Shown here: in pieces, positions 44,811 to 52,645 of the stretch
How positions within the stretch are numbered: the stretch's first letter is position 1
Layout: each line of letters opens with the position of its first letter
Source of the DNA: Bradyrhizobium sp. CSA112
GTDB lineage: Bacteria; Pseudomonadota; Alphaproteobacteria; Rhizobiales; Xanthobacteraceae
Reading direction: 5' to 3'
Assembly: GCF_029051645.1 (NCBI RefSeq)
Contig: NZ_JAACFS010000003.1
Span: 466,009-530,008, forward strand
Length of the DNA stretch: 64,000 nucleotides
The notes under the pieces: generated by a model
What the model was told of the DNA's origin: nothing
Databases searched by the model: none
The model's input: only the letters and a program-made list of their open reading frames with translations
Made by a program: the position numbers and the translations under genes

Positions 44811-45563
44811 CTAGAATGGCAGCAGCACGTCCATCACCTGCTGGCCGTAGCGGGGTTGCTGCACGTCGGTGATCTGGCCGCGGCCGCCATAGGCGATGCG
44901 CGCCTGCGCGATCTTCGAGGAATCGATGGTGTTGTCGCTCTGGATGTCCTCGGGGCGGACGATGCCGGCGACGATCAGTTCACGGATTTCGAAGTTGACG
45001 CGGATCTCCTGCTTGCCTTCGACCACGAGATTGCCGTTCGGCAGCACCTGCGTCACCACGGCCGCGACGTTGGTCTGCAACGCTTCCTGGCGGTTGACCG
45101 AGCCCTTGCCGTCGCTCGACGATATCGAGTCCGTGGTCAGGATCTTGCCGGGCAGGATCTTGTTTGCCTGCGTGATCGTGCTTGACCCAATGAAATCGGT
45201 GATCCCCGAGTCTTCCTTGGCGGAGCGGCTGCGTTGGGTCTCGTTGGACAGGTTGGCCTTGTCGGTGATGTTGACGGTCACCGTCAGGAGGTCGCCGATC
45301 CGCGCCGCACGCTGATCCTTGAAGAAGGCGCGAGAGCCGTTCCGCCACAGCGAGTTGGCATTGTAGGAAGCTTGCTCCGGCTTCGGCATCGGCATCTGCA
45401 CCGGCTTGTAGCCGGGCTGCGTGGTCGGGTTTTCGATCTCCGTCAGCCTCGGCTTTTCGCCGATCTGCGACAGACGGTCGATCGAGGAACAACCGCTCGC
45501 AACGGCGGCCAGCGACAACATGGCGCCTGTGAGAAGGATGCGGTTGATACGGAGGACTGACAT
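44811..45563 (-). CDS. flgH: Flagellar L-ring protein FlgH
   Basis: A 250-residue lipoprotein. The lipobox LAAVASGC places the lipidated Cys at 25. Conserved parts are SLWRNGSRAFFKDQRAARIG, DLLTVTVNI, then NLVVEGKQEIRVNFE and RPEDIQSDNTIDSSKIAQAR. It forms the outer-membrane ring of the basal body. It is last in the flgF-flgG-flgA-flgH unit, 5 bp after flgA. Confidence 0.96.
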   Translation of the reverse strand: MSVLRINRILLTGAMLSLAAVASGCSSIDRLSQIGEKPRLTEIENPTTQPGYKPVQMPMPKPEQASYNANSLWRNGSRAFFKDQRAARIGDLLTVTVNITDKANLSNETQRSRSAKEDSGITDFIGSSTITQANKILPGKILTTDSISSSDGKGSVNRQEALQTNVAAVVTQVLPNGNLVVEGKQEIRVNFEIRELIVAGIVRPEDIQSDNTIDSSKIAQARIAYGGRGQITDVQQPRYGQQVMDVLLPF

Positions 45564-45568
45564 TTACA

Positions 45569-46657
45569 TTACTCGGCTTTTGGAGCGACTGACGAATTGA
45601 CGGTGGCGACGGCGACGGGCGTTGCGGCCGGTCTGGCGCCGAGCGAAGAGGTGGCATCGCTGGTCTGCGCCGGGCGCGGCGTCGCGACCATGATCGAAAC
45701 CTGGCCGCGGCCGGTCACGGTGCCGGACAGCGTGCGCTTCGACTGCAGGTTCATGACGTTGACGACGTCGCCTTCGGTGCCGCTTTCCAGCGCCTTGCCG
45801 CGCATGGTGAGGTAGATTCCGGGCGCATCGTAGATCAACGTGACGTTCTGGTCGCGCTGCACCAGATCGGGCTTGGCGAGATCGGCGGTCCGGATCGCCT
45901 GGCCGGCGCGGAGCTGGCGGCGGGCCTGCATGCCCACCGCGCGGTCGCGCGCGGCGGCATCAGCGCCGACTTCCGCTTTCGGGCGGCGCTCGACCACCAC
46001 GTCGGATGATTTCAGGATCTCATTGCGCTCGACATTGCGCGCCAGCACCGCGGCCTCGACGGTCTCGATCGCCGTGCCGGTGAAACGCAACTTGGCCGGC
46101 GCGGCGCCGTTCTCGTTGGTGATTTCAAAGGTGACGTCGAAGCGGCCGTTGCGGCTATCGTAGCGCACCATGCTTGCCTGCATGCCGCCGGTGAAGCCGG
46201 CGTCGAGCCTGACGTCGCCGGGATCGCGGTCGAAGGTCAGCGACAGGTTGGCGGCGTCGCCAAGGCCATTGCGCCGCTCCAGCGCGCGGGCGATCTGTAG
46301 CTCGATGTCCTTGCCTTCGAGCGTGCGGGCGAGACGCGTAACCGAAATCTCCTTCAGGTCGCGGGTGTCGACGCCGATCACATGATGGGTGCGAAGGGTG
46401 TTGAGCACCTGCGTCACCGGAAGCGAGCCCGTGGTGCCCAAATCCGGCGCACGGTAAATCGCGATCTGCGCGGCGCTGCCGGCATTGTCGATGACGTCGC
46501 CGATCCGCACGATGTCGGCCGACACCTGCACATGGGGCCGCAGCACCGGCGCCGTGATGATGTCGCGGCTCGCAAAAGTGTCCTGCCGGGTCTGGGCGGC
46601 GGCGGGCGCAAGGCCGGCGAGCAGCGCGGTGGCGAGAAGGAGGGCGCGGGCGGTCAT
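45569..46657 (-). CDS. flgA: P-ring chaperone FlgA
   Basis: A 362-residue periplasmic protein with a signal peptide ending near AAAQT at 22. The C-terminal SAF-type domain is seen in ARNVERNEILKSSDVVVERR, RRQLRAGQAIRTADLAKP and DAPGIYLTMRGKALESG. It is longer than enterobacterial FlgA (about 220), with an extra N-terminal half, as in other alphaproteobacteria. FlgA helps FlgI assemble. The start at 46657 gives a clear signal peptide. Confidence 0.9.
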   Translation of the reverse strand: MTARALLLATALLAGLAPAAAQTRQDTFASRDIITAPVLRPHVQVSADIVRIGDVIDNAGSAAQIAIYRAPDLGTTGSLPVTQVLNTLRTHHVIGVDTRDLKEISVTRLARTLEGKDIELQIARALERRNGLGDAANLSLTFDRDPGDVRLDAGFTGGMQASMVRYDSRNGRFDVTFEITNENGAAPAKLRFTGTAIETVEAAVLARNVERNEILKSSDVVVERRPKAEVGADAAARDRAVGMQARRQLRAGQAIRTADLAKPDLVQRDQNVTLIYDAPGIYLTMRGKALESGTEGDVVNVMNLQSKRTLSGTVTGRGQVSIMVATPRPAQTSDATSSLGARPAATPVAVATVNSSVAPKAE

Positions 46658-46667
46658 GACCAGTCCT

Positions 46668-47456
46668 TTAGCGGAACATGTTGGAGGTGGATTGCAGCAT
46701 CTGGTCGGCCGCACTGACGACCTTGGCGTTCATCTCATAGGCGCGCTGGGCGGCGATCAGGTCGGAGATTTCGGTCACCACCTCGACATTGGCTTGTTCG
46801 AGATTGCCCTGCTGCATGTCGCCAAAACCGTCGGTGTTGGCGACGCCATCCTGCGGCGTGCCGGAGGCCGGCGTGTCGGTGAACAGGTTGTCGCCGATCG
46901 GGTTGAGGCCGGCCTTGTTGATGAAGCGGGTCAGGCCGATCTGGCCGACCAGCGTCGGCGTGGTCGAGCCCGGCAGCATCACCGTGAGCTGGCCCTGCGC
47001 GTTGATGGTGATCTGCGAGGAATTTTGCGGGATCGTCATCGTCGGCTGCACCGGATTGCCCTGGGCGGTGACGACACGGCCCTGCGCGTCCATCATGAAC
47101 GAGCCGTCGCGGGTGTAGGCGTAGGTGCCGTCGGGCACCTGGATCTTGAAGAAACCTTCGCCGCGGATCGCGACGTCGAGATCGTTGCCGGTCGGCGACA
47201 GCGTGCCTTGGCCCATCAGGCGCGGCGTGCCGACGGTCTTGACACCGCCGCCGATATCGACGCCGACCGGCAGGATTGTGCCCTGGTCGGAAGCCTGCGC
47301 GCCGACCCGGCGCACATGGTCGTAGATCAGGTCCTGGAACGCCGCGCGCTGCTTCTTGTAGCCGGTGGTGCGCATGTTGGCGATATTGTTGGAGATCACC
47401 TGAACGTTGAGTTCCTGTGCCGCCATGCCGGTCGCTGCTGTGTAGAGTGCGCGCAT
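46668..47456 (-). CDS. flgG: Distal rod protein FlgG
   Basis: A 262-residue protein, the usual FlgG length. It begins MRALYTAATGMAAQELNVQV, continues SNNIANMRTTGYKKQRAAFQ, and ends with EMNAKVVSAADQMLQSTSNM. It forms the distal rod that crosses the P and L rings. It lies 18 bp downstream of flgF and 10 bp upstream of flgA. Confidence 0.96.
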   Translation of the reverse strand: MRALYTAATGMAAQELNVQVISNNIANMRTTGYKKQRAAFQDLIYDHVRRVGAQASDQGTILPVGVDIGGGVKTVGTPRLMGQGTLSPTGNDLDVAIRGEGFFKIQVPDGTYAYTRDGSFMMDAQGRVVTAQGNPVQPTMTIPQNSSQITINAQGQLTVMLPGSTTPTLVGQIGLTRFINKAGLNPIGDNLFTDTPASGTPQDGVANTDGFGDMQQGNLEQANVEVVTEISDLIAAQRAYEMNAKVVSAADQMLQSTSNMFR

Positions 47457-47474
47457 CGATCTATTCCTTAAGCG

Positions 47475-48239
47475 TTATGCCGGAACGTCGGCGAGTTTTT
47501 CGACTGCGGTTCGGTGCAGGTCGTGCTGCTGTTGCAGCATCGCCGAGATCTGCGTGTAGGTGCGCGTGATCTCGATCATGCGGCTCATTTCGTGGACGGA
47601 ATTGACGTTCGACTTCTCGATGTAACCCTGGCGCACGCGCGAGGTGGTATCGGGCTGCGCGGCGACGCCCTGGCCGGCGGAATAGAGGTTGCTGCCTTCC
47701 TTCACGAGCTTCTGCGCGTCGGCAAAATTGACCAGTCGCAGCTTGCCGCGAACCGAATCGGTGCGGCCGGTGCCCTCGAGCACGGTGACGTTGCCGTCGG
47801 CGGCAATGCTGATTTCCTTGTCGGTCGGCTGGAACACGATCGGGCCGGAGGTACCCAGCACCGGATCGCCGCTCGCGGTCACGAGCTGTCCCTGGTTGTT
47901 GATCTGCAGGCCGCCGTCGCGGGTGTAGCGTTCGCCGGCCGGCGTCTGCACCACCAGGAACGCGCCGCCGTCGATCGCGACGTCGAGCGGGTTCTTGGTC
48001 TGCTCGGACGGGCCGGCCGAGAAATCGTGGAAGGTGGCGCGGTCCTGCACGAAGGAGACGCGGCGGTCGGCGCGCACGAAATTGTCTTCATGCGCCGGCG
48101 AGCGCAGATATTCCTCGAACAGCGACCGGTCGGCCTTGAAGCCGGTCGTGTTGATGTTGGCGACGTTGTTGGCGACGACATCCAACTGCCGTTCCAGCGT
48201 CATTTGCCGTGAAAGTCCGACGAGAAGCATATTCTCCAT
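47475..48239 (-). CDS. flgF: Proximal rod protein FlgF
   Basis: A 254-residue protein with the rod-family motif VVANNVANINTTGFKADRSL and the end ITRTYTQISAMLQQQHDLHR. The start at 48239 (MENMLLVGLSRQMTLERQ) is the conserved N-terminus. It is the first gene of the flgF-flgG-flgA-flgH unit, with a sigma-54-type promoter 110 bp upstream. The duplicate 14-mer GGCTCTCCCAAGCC at 48271 and 48313 lies in its leader. Confidence 0.95.
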   Translation of the reverse strand: MENMLLVGLSRQMTLERQLDVVANNVANINTTGFKADRSLFEEYLRSPAHEDNFVRADRRVSFVQDRATFHDFSAGPSEQTKNPLDVAIDGGAFLVVQTPAGERYTRDGGLQINNQGQLVTASGDPVLGTSGPIVFQPTDKEISIAADGNVTVLEGTGRTDSVRGKLRLVNFADAQKLVKEGSNLYSAGQGVAAQPDTTSRVRQGYIEKSNVNSVHEMSRMIEITRTYTQISAMLQQQHDLHRTAVEKLADVPA

Positions 48240-48348
48240 CGGTGGTTCTCCCCTTGATCGATCCGAAGCAGGCTCTCCCAAGCCCGCGGTCCGGATCCGT
48301 CGTAAACCTTTGGGCTCTCCCAAGCCGGCAGGTCACGCCGGTTACTCA

Positions 48349-48363
48349 GCGAAAGCTGTGCCA
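48349..48363 (-). promoter_or_regulatory. Sigma-54-type promoter of flgF
   Basis: Minus strand TGGCAC-AGCTT-TCGC. It keeps the GG-N10-GC spacing and differs from the consensus at one base (TCGC for TTGC). It is 110 bp before flgF. The 388-bp divergent spacer 48240-48627 holds this site, the TTAACCAT at 48492 and the duplicated 14-mer, and no gene. Confidence 0.6.
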
Positions 48364-48491
48364 AGTCGGGAAGTGGCGATTTTCTAAGGGGTTGGGCGTT
48401 TTTCGGGGCGCGGGGCGGGCGGCAGAAAGGTCTTGTTGACCATGTTTGCCCGGCAGATTTTTCCTACTTGGGCGCTAATGGAAAGGTTCCG

Positions 48492-48499
48492 TTAACCAT
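48492..48499 (+). promoter_or_regulatory. TTAACCAT (CtrA-type) motif upstream of fliL
   Basis: TTAACCAT in GTTAACCATTATTACC, 128 bp before the fliL ATG. The fliL-fliM operon of Caulobacter is directly CtrA controlled, so the position is sensible. Confidence 0.45.
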
Positions 48500-48627
48500 T
48501 ATTACCCTAGCGTTGCAGGTGTAGAGAGCGCGTGTGCGCTGGCGGCTTTTGTTTCGCGTTGTGGGGGCTTCGTTACCCAGGCTGGTGGCAACCGCGTTCG
48601 TTTTTCGGAATCGAAGCGGGCGGGGCA

Positions 48628-49119
48628 ATGGCTGACAACGAGCAGGCGGAAGGCGCAGACGGCGCAGAAGCCGCATCGTCGAAAAAGGGCAAGCTTAAGC
48701 TGATCATTGCCGTGGCGGGGTTCGTCGCCATCCTCGGCGCCGGCGCCGGCTGGTTCTTCCTGCTGCGCGGCCATGGCGAAGAGAAGCACGCCGAAGCGCC
48801 GCCGCCGAAGCCGCCGTCCTTCGTCGAAGTGCCCGACATGATGGTCAATCTGGTCGGCGCCCCCGGCGAGCGGGTGCAATATCTCCGCGTCAAGGTCGTG
48901 CTCGAGATCAAGGACGAGAAGCACGTCGAGGGCATCAAGCCGAACCTGCCGCGTGTCACCGACCTGTTCCAGACCTACCTGCGCGAATTGCGTCCCTCCG
49001 ACATCAATGGCTCGGCCGGGCTGTTTCGCCTCAAGGAAGAGCTGACCAAGCGGGTCAACACCGCGGTGGCGCCGCAGCAGGTGAGCGCCGTGCTGTTCAA
49101 GGAAATCGTCGTGCAGTGA
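48628..49119 (+). CDS. fliL: Flagellar stator-associated protein FliL
   Basis: A 163-residue protein with a cytoplasmic acidic and Lys-rich N-terminus, a membrane segment at about 25-47 and a periplasmic domain with VEVPDMMVNLVGAPGERVQY and YLRELRPSDINGSAGLFRLK. FliL sits around the stator and stabilises it. The start at 48628 (MADNEQAEGADG) is favoured; the longer frame upstream lacks homologous features. fliM follows 18 bp after the stop. Confidence 0.93.
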   Translation: MADNEQAEGADGAEAASSKKGKLKLIIAVAGFVAILGAGAGWFFLLRGHGEEKHAEAPPPKPPSFVEVPDMMVNLVGAPGERVQYLRVKVVLEIKDEKHVEGIKPNLPRVTDLFQTYLRELRPSDINGSAGLFRLKEELTKRVNTAVAPQQVSAVLFKEIVVQ

Positions 49120-49137
49120 TGGGACGGATCTAGCATC

Positions 49138-50340
49138 ATGGCCGGCAACCAAGACCAGATGGACCAGGACGCCATTGCTGCGCAATGGGAAGCCTCCCTG
49201 GATTCCGAGGATCCCGCAGCGGCCGCGGAAGAAGCTGCCGCCAATGAACTCTCCGAGAGCATGGCGCTGCAATGGGCGGCCATGGTCGAGGATGGCGGCC
49301 GCGAGTTCGGCAACAAGAATTCCGGCGAACGGGTTCTGTCGCAGGAAGAAATCGACAATCTGCTCGGCTTCACCGTCGGCGACGTCAACCTCGACGACCA
49401 TTCCGGCATTCGCGCCATCATCGATTCCGCGATGGTGTCCTATGAGCGTCTGCCGATGCTCGAAATCGTGTTCGACCGCCTGGTGCGGCTGATGACCACG
49501 AGCCTGCGCAACTTCACCTCGGACAACGTCGAAGTCTCGCTCGACCGCATCACCTCGGTCCGCTTCGGCGACTACATGAATTCAATTCCCTTGCCGGCGG
49601 TGCTCAGCGTGTTCAAGGCCGAGGAGTGGGAGAATTTCGGTCTTGCGACGGTTGATTCCAGCCTGATCTATTCGATCATCGACGTGCTGCTCGGCGGCCG
49701 CCGCGGCCAGACCTCGTTGCGGATCGAGGGGCGGCCCTACACCACGATCGAAACCAACCTGGTCAAGCGGCTGGTCGAGGTAGTGCTGGCCGACGCCGAG
49801 CAGGCGTTCCGGCCGCTGTCGCCGGTGACGTTCTCGATCGACCGGCTGGAAACCAACCCGCGCTTCGCCGCGATATCGAGGCCCGCCAACGCCGCGATCC
49901 TGGTGCGGCTGCGCATCGACATGGAAGACCGCGGCGGCAATATCGAATTGCTGCTGCCTTACGCGACCATCGAGCCGATCCGTCCGGTTCTGCTGCAGAT
50001 GTTCATGGGCGAAAAGTTCGGCCGCGATCCGATCTGGGAAGGACATTTCGCGACCGAAGTGGCGCAGGCCGAGATATCGGTCGATGCCGTGCTGTATGAA
50101 GCCGACATTCCGCTCAAGCATCTGATGAAGCTGAAGGTCGGCGACACCCTGCCGCTGGAGATGCGTCCCGACGCGCTGGTGTCGGTCCGCTGCGGCAACG
50201 TCACGCTGACCGAAGGGCGGATGGGCCGGGTCGGCGACCGCGTCGCCATCCGCGTTACCAAGCAGTTGCGCAAACCCAATACCACCTTCGCGATGTTCGA
50301 GAAGGCCGACGAACAAACCAAGTTGATGGAGGCACAATGA
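49138..50340 (+). CDS. fliM: Flagellar switch protein FliM
   Basis: A 400-residue protein. The CheY-P-binding motif EIDNLL (71-76) is at the N-terminus in most FliM but here follows a 65-residue acidic, Ala-rich extension with two Trp motifs (AAQWEA, ALQWAA). The middle CheC-like domain is about 100-290 and the SpoA domain about 310-380 (LKVGDTLPLEMRPDALVSVR). It is the C-ring subunit that sets rotation. Its stop overlaps the next start by 4 bp. Confidence 0.95.
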   Translation: MAGNQDQMDQDAIAAQWEASLDSEDPAAAAEEAAANELSESMALQWAAMVEDGGREFGNKNSGERVLSQEEIDNLLGFTVGDVNLDDHSGIRAIIDSAMVSYERLPMLEIVFDRLVRLMTTSLRNFTSDNVEVSLDRITSVRFGDYMNSIPLPAVLSVFKAEEWENFGLATVDSSLIYSIIDVLLGGRRGQTSLRIEGRPYTTIETNLVKRLVEVVLADAEQAFRPLSPVTFSIDRLETNPRFAAISRPANAAILVRLRIDMEDRGGNIELLLPYATIEPIRPVLLQMFMGEKFGRDPIWEGHFATEVAQAEISVDAVLYEADIPLKHLMKLKVGDTLPLEMRPDALVSVRCGNVTLTEGRMGRVGDRVAIRVTKQLRKPNTTFAMFEKADEQTKLMEAQ

Positions 50341-50774
50341 GTCATTCCCTTGGCATTGTAATCGAGAGTCTGGTCGCGATGCTGCTGATGCTCACGATCG
50401 GCTATTGCATGCTGCTCAACAAGCGGTTGAAGCGGCTGAAGGCGGACGAGCATTCGCTGAAAGCCACCATCGCGGAACTGATCACCGCGACCGAAATCGC
50501 CGAGCGGGCGATCGGCGGCCTCAAGCACACCGTGCGCGACGTCAATGAGAATCTCGGCAGCCAGCTCACGGCGGCGACGCAGATGGCGGGGCATCTGAAG
50601 AACATGCTGGCTGAAGGCGATGGCGTCATTCGTCGTCTGTCCAAGATCGCGATCGCGGCGCGGCCTTCCCAGGAGGCCGAACCCGCAGCGCCCAAGATCT
50701 CATCCGCCAAGGCGGTTGCCGCCGCGGCTGAGGCATTCTCCGAACGCAGAAGGGCCAGTGGCCTCGCCGCATGA
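50337..50774 (+). CDS. DUF6468 flagellar-operon membrane protein
   Basis: A 145-residue protein with one membrane segment at about 5-25 and a coiled-coil region (KRLKRLKADEHSLKATIAEL, IAERAIGGLKHTVRDVNENL). The family is confined to alphaproteobacterial flagellar clusters and lies between fliM and motE in rhizobia. It overlaps both neighbours by 4 bp. The role is not established; a basal-body or stator position is likely from topology. Confidence 0.85.
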   Translation: MSHSLGIVIESLVAMLLMLTIGYCMLLNKRLKRLKADEHSLKATIAELITATEIAERAIGGLKHTVRDVNENLGSQLTAATQMAGHLKNMLAEGDGVIRRLSKIAIAARPSQEAEPAAPKISSAKAVAAAAEAFSERRRASGLAA

Positions 50775-51541
50775 AATCGTTTCGCGACATCCGCGTCATT
50801 CCGGTCGTGCTGGTCGCGATCTTTGGCCTTGCTGTGCTGAAGGTCGCGGGCCTCCTGATCGACGGCGGATACGTGTTCGATTATCAGGTCAGCGCGCCGG
50901 CCAAGCGTTCCTGGGCGCAGGACAATCTGGGTTATCCCGGCAGGGCGCAGGCCGATCCCGCCGACATCACCGGCTCGGTCAAGAAGGAAGAGGCGCCGAA
51001 GCCGGCTGCGCCTGCTACCGAGGCGCCGAAGCCCGACGGCGTCGTGGTGTTTCCCGACCAGAACCCGCAATCGGTGTCGCCGTCGGAGCGCGCCATTCTG
51101 GAACGGCTGCAGGCGCGGCGCCAGGAACTGGAGCAACGCGCGCGAGAAATCGAAATTCGCGAAAGCCTTTTGAAGTCAGCCGAGAAGCGCATCGAGGGCC
51201 GCGTCGAGGAAATGAAGGCGACCGAGGCAAAGATCTCGACCGCGGCGGGGCAAAAGGCCGAACAGGACGCCGCCCGCTTCAAGGGCATCATCACGATGTA
51301 CGAGGGCATGAAGCCGAAGGACGCCGCCAAGGTGTTCGACCGGCTGGAAATGTCCGTGCTCTACGAAATCGCCTCCCAGATCGCGCCGCGCAAGATGTCG
51401 GATATCCTGGGCTTGATGCAGCCGGAAGCGGCCGAACGGCTGACGGTCGAACTGGCCCGCCGCGCCGGCACCGACAGATCCGCACCCGTTGCCGAACTGC
51501 CGAAAATCGAAGGCAAGATCCTGCAGCAAAAACCCAATTGA
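50771..51541 (+). CDS. motE: MotE, chaperone-like stator factor
   Basis: A 256-residue protein: a membrane segment at about 9-29, a Pro/Ala linker, a long coiled coil (about 100-160) and a C-terminal MgtE-N-like helical domain (YEGMKPKDAAKVFDRLEMSV, then PRKMSDILGLMQPEAAERLT). In Sinorhizobium MotE stabilises the periplasmic motor protein MotC. It is last in the tightly overlapping fliL-fliM-DUF6468-motE unit. Confidence 0.85.
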   Translation: MKSFRDIRVIPVVLVAIFGLAVLKVAGLLIDGGYVFDYQVSAPAKRSWAQDNLGYPGRAQADPADITGSVKKEEAPKPAAPATEAPKPDGVVVFPDQNPQSVSPSERAILERLQARRQELEQRAREIEIRESLLKSAEKRIEGRVEEMKATEAKISTAAGQKAEQDAARFKGIITMYEGMKPKDAAKVFDRLEMSVLYEIASQIAPRKMSDILGLMQPEAAERLTVELARRAGTDRSAPVAELPKIEGKILQQKPN

Positions 51542-51587
51542 CGCCTGATGCCGGCGGTCCGGCAACAAGCGCATTGGCGCCGCCCGG

Positions 51588-52031
51588 TCAGAACCTGCGC
51601 GACCCCGACGAAACGAACGAGCGGTGGGCCACGGCAAGCGCGCCGCGCTCGTTAGTTTCGAGGGCGATCTTCTGCGCCAGCATCACATCGCCTGCGACGA
51701 GGTCGCCATCCGGAACAAAGCACCATTTGCAGACATGGTGGCCCGTGCAGTTGAGTTCCTCGATGTTCGTTTGCGTGCCGTGGTGTATCCGATAGCGTGT
51801 CCCGGTGTCGCTGCCGATGACGTCGAAATATCGGAATCGCTCGTAGCAGGCGCGCTGCTTCGGCGAGAGCCAACCCTTCAAGAGCGAGAGGGCTCGCGCC
51901 TCAGTTTCGAAGCGGAACGATTTGCTGCAGGAACCAGATCGCGCCACTACCAGCGAAAGCGCCGAAAGCAGCACCGTGCCAAGCAAAGCCAGGATAAACG
52001 AGCTTAGCGCCAGGATGATCTGCTGGGTCAC
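51588..52031 (-). CDS. Unknown protein with N-terminal membrane segment
   Basis: A 147-residue protein with a membrane anchor or signal at about 5-28, followed by a soluble part with WLSPKQRACYERFRYFDVIG, SDTGTRYRIHHGTQTNIEEL, a CKWCFVP pair and GDVMLAQKIALETNE. The pattern GTRYRI plus CxxC and a C-terminal helix looks conserved, but no function is known to me. It starts with GTG, 5 bp after the stop of the 73-residue gene, so they are one operon. Confidence 0.7.
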   Translation of the reverse strand: MTQQIILALSSFILALLGTVLLSALSLVVARSGSCSKSFRFETEARALSLLKGWLSPKQRACYERFRYFDVIGSDTGTRYRIHHGTQTNIEELNCTGHHVCKWCFVPDGDLVAGDVMLAQKIALETNERGALAVAHRSFVSSGSRRF

Positions 52032-52036
52032 CGCTG

Positions 52037-52258
52037 TCAGCCACCAACAAGCCGCGGATAAAACAGCGTTTCCTCCGCCGTCGGGTCAAAGGAGCGGATA
52101 ACCCGTTGCTCGCCGGGCCCCGACCGAACCGCTGCTGTAAAGCCTGCGCCGGTTAACTCCTTGAAACGCCGCTCGGCCTTTTCGACCTCCGCGCGATCAT
52201 GGACGTCGAATGTATGCCGGGTGTCGCCTGTACGATCCATCACGATCTGGGTTGCCAT
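52037..52258 (-). CDS. Small unknown protein paired with the CKWC protein
   Basis: A 73-residue protein starting MATQIVMDRTGDTRHTFDVH and ending SFDPTAEETLFYPRLVGG. An AERRFKELTGAGFTAA helix-turn lies in the middle. I recognise the pattern as one that recurs in Bradyrhizobium genomes, without a known role; it has no signal or membrane part. It is the first gene of the two-gene minus-strand operon. Confidence 0.65.
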   Translation of the reverse strand: MATQIVMDRTGDTRHTFDVHDRAEVEKAERRFKELTGAGFTAAVRSGPGEQRVIRSFDPTAEETLFYPRLVGG

Positions 52259-52553
52259 TTCACGCACTCCGAATTGGCTGCCTGAGGCAGGTTTGGCGAC
52301 CCGGGAGCGTTGGTTGTTTGACTGCCGGCCCTGCGTCCCGGGTCTATCATTTCCCTAAGACGGGATGGCTGATGTTGGTTCCATCCCTCGCGAGATTAAA
52401 GATGATGATCGTGGCGCGAGCGCGGCTCTGGCGATTGCCGAAGCCGCGAGCCGGCGGCGTCTGCGGATGATCGCAAGAAGAGGCCGAATTCCGACCCATC
52501 CTGCGCTCTAGCGGGGCGTCCATCTGCCCCTTCAACGAAATCAATAAGTTGAC

Positions 52554-52568
52554 GTTAACAAAGCCTTA
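52554..52568 (+). promoter_or_regulatory. CtrA box TTAA-N7-TTAA before the TPR gene
   Basis: TTAA (52554-52557), CAAAGCC, TTAA (52565-52568): the full CtrA consensus, 78 bp before the ATG at 52646. The rest of the 387-bp spacer 52259-52645 shows no gene. Confidence 0.55.
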
Positions 52569-52645
52569 AGCCGGCCAATCCAAGATTCCAACGCGGGGGC
52601 GAGAGCGCTTCGCCGCTGAATTCATTGAGGCACGAGATTTTTTGG

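Noticed and set aside
48271..48326. Duplicate 14-mer GGCTCTCCCAAGCC as a regulator site
   Set aside because: Two copies 42 bp apart in the flgF leader, but not symmetric and not seen elsewhere; possibly a simple duplication.
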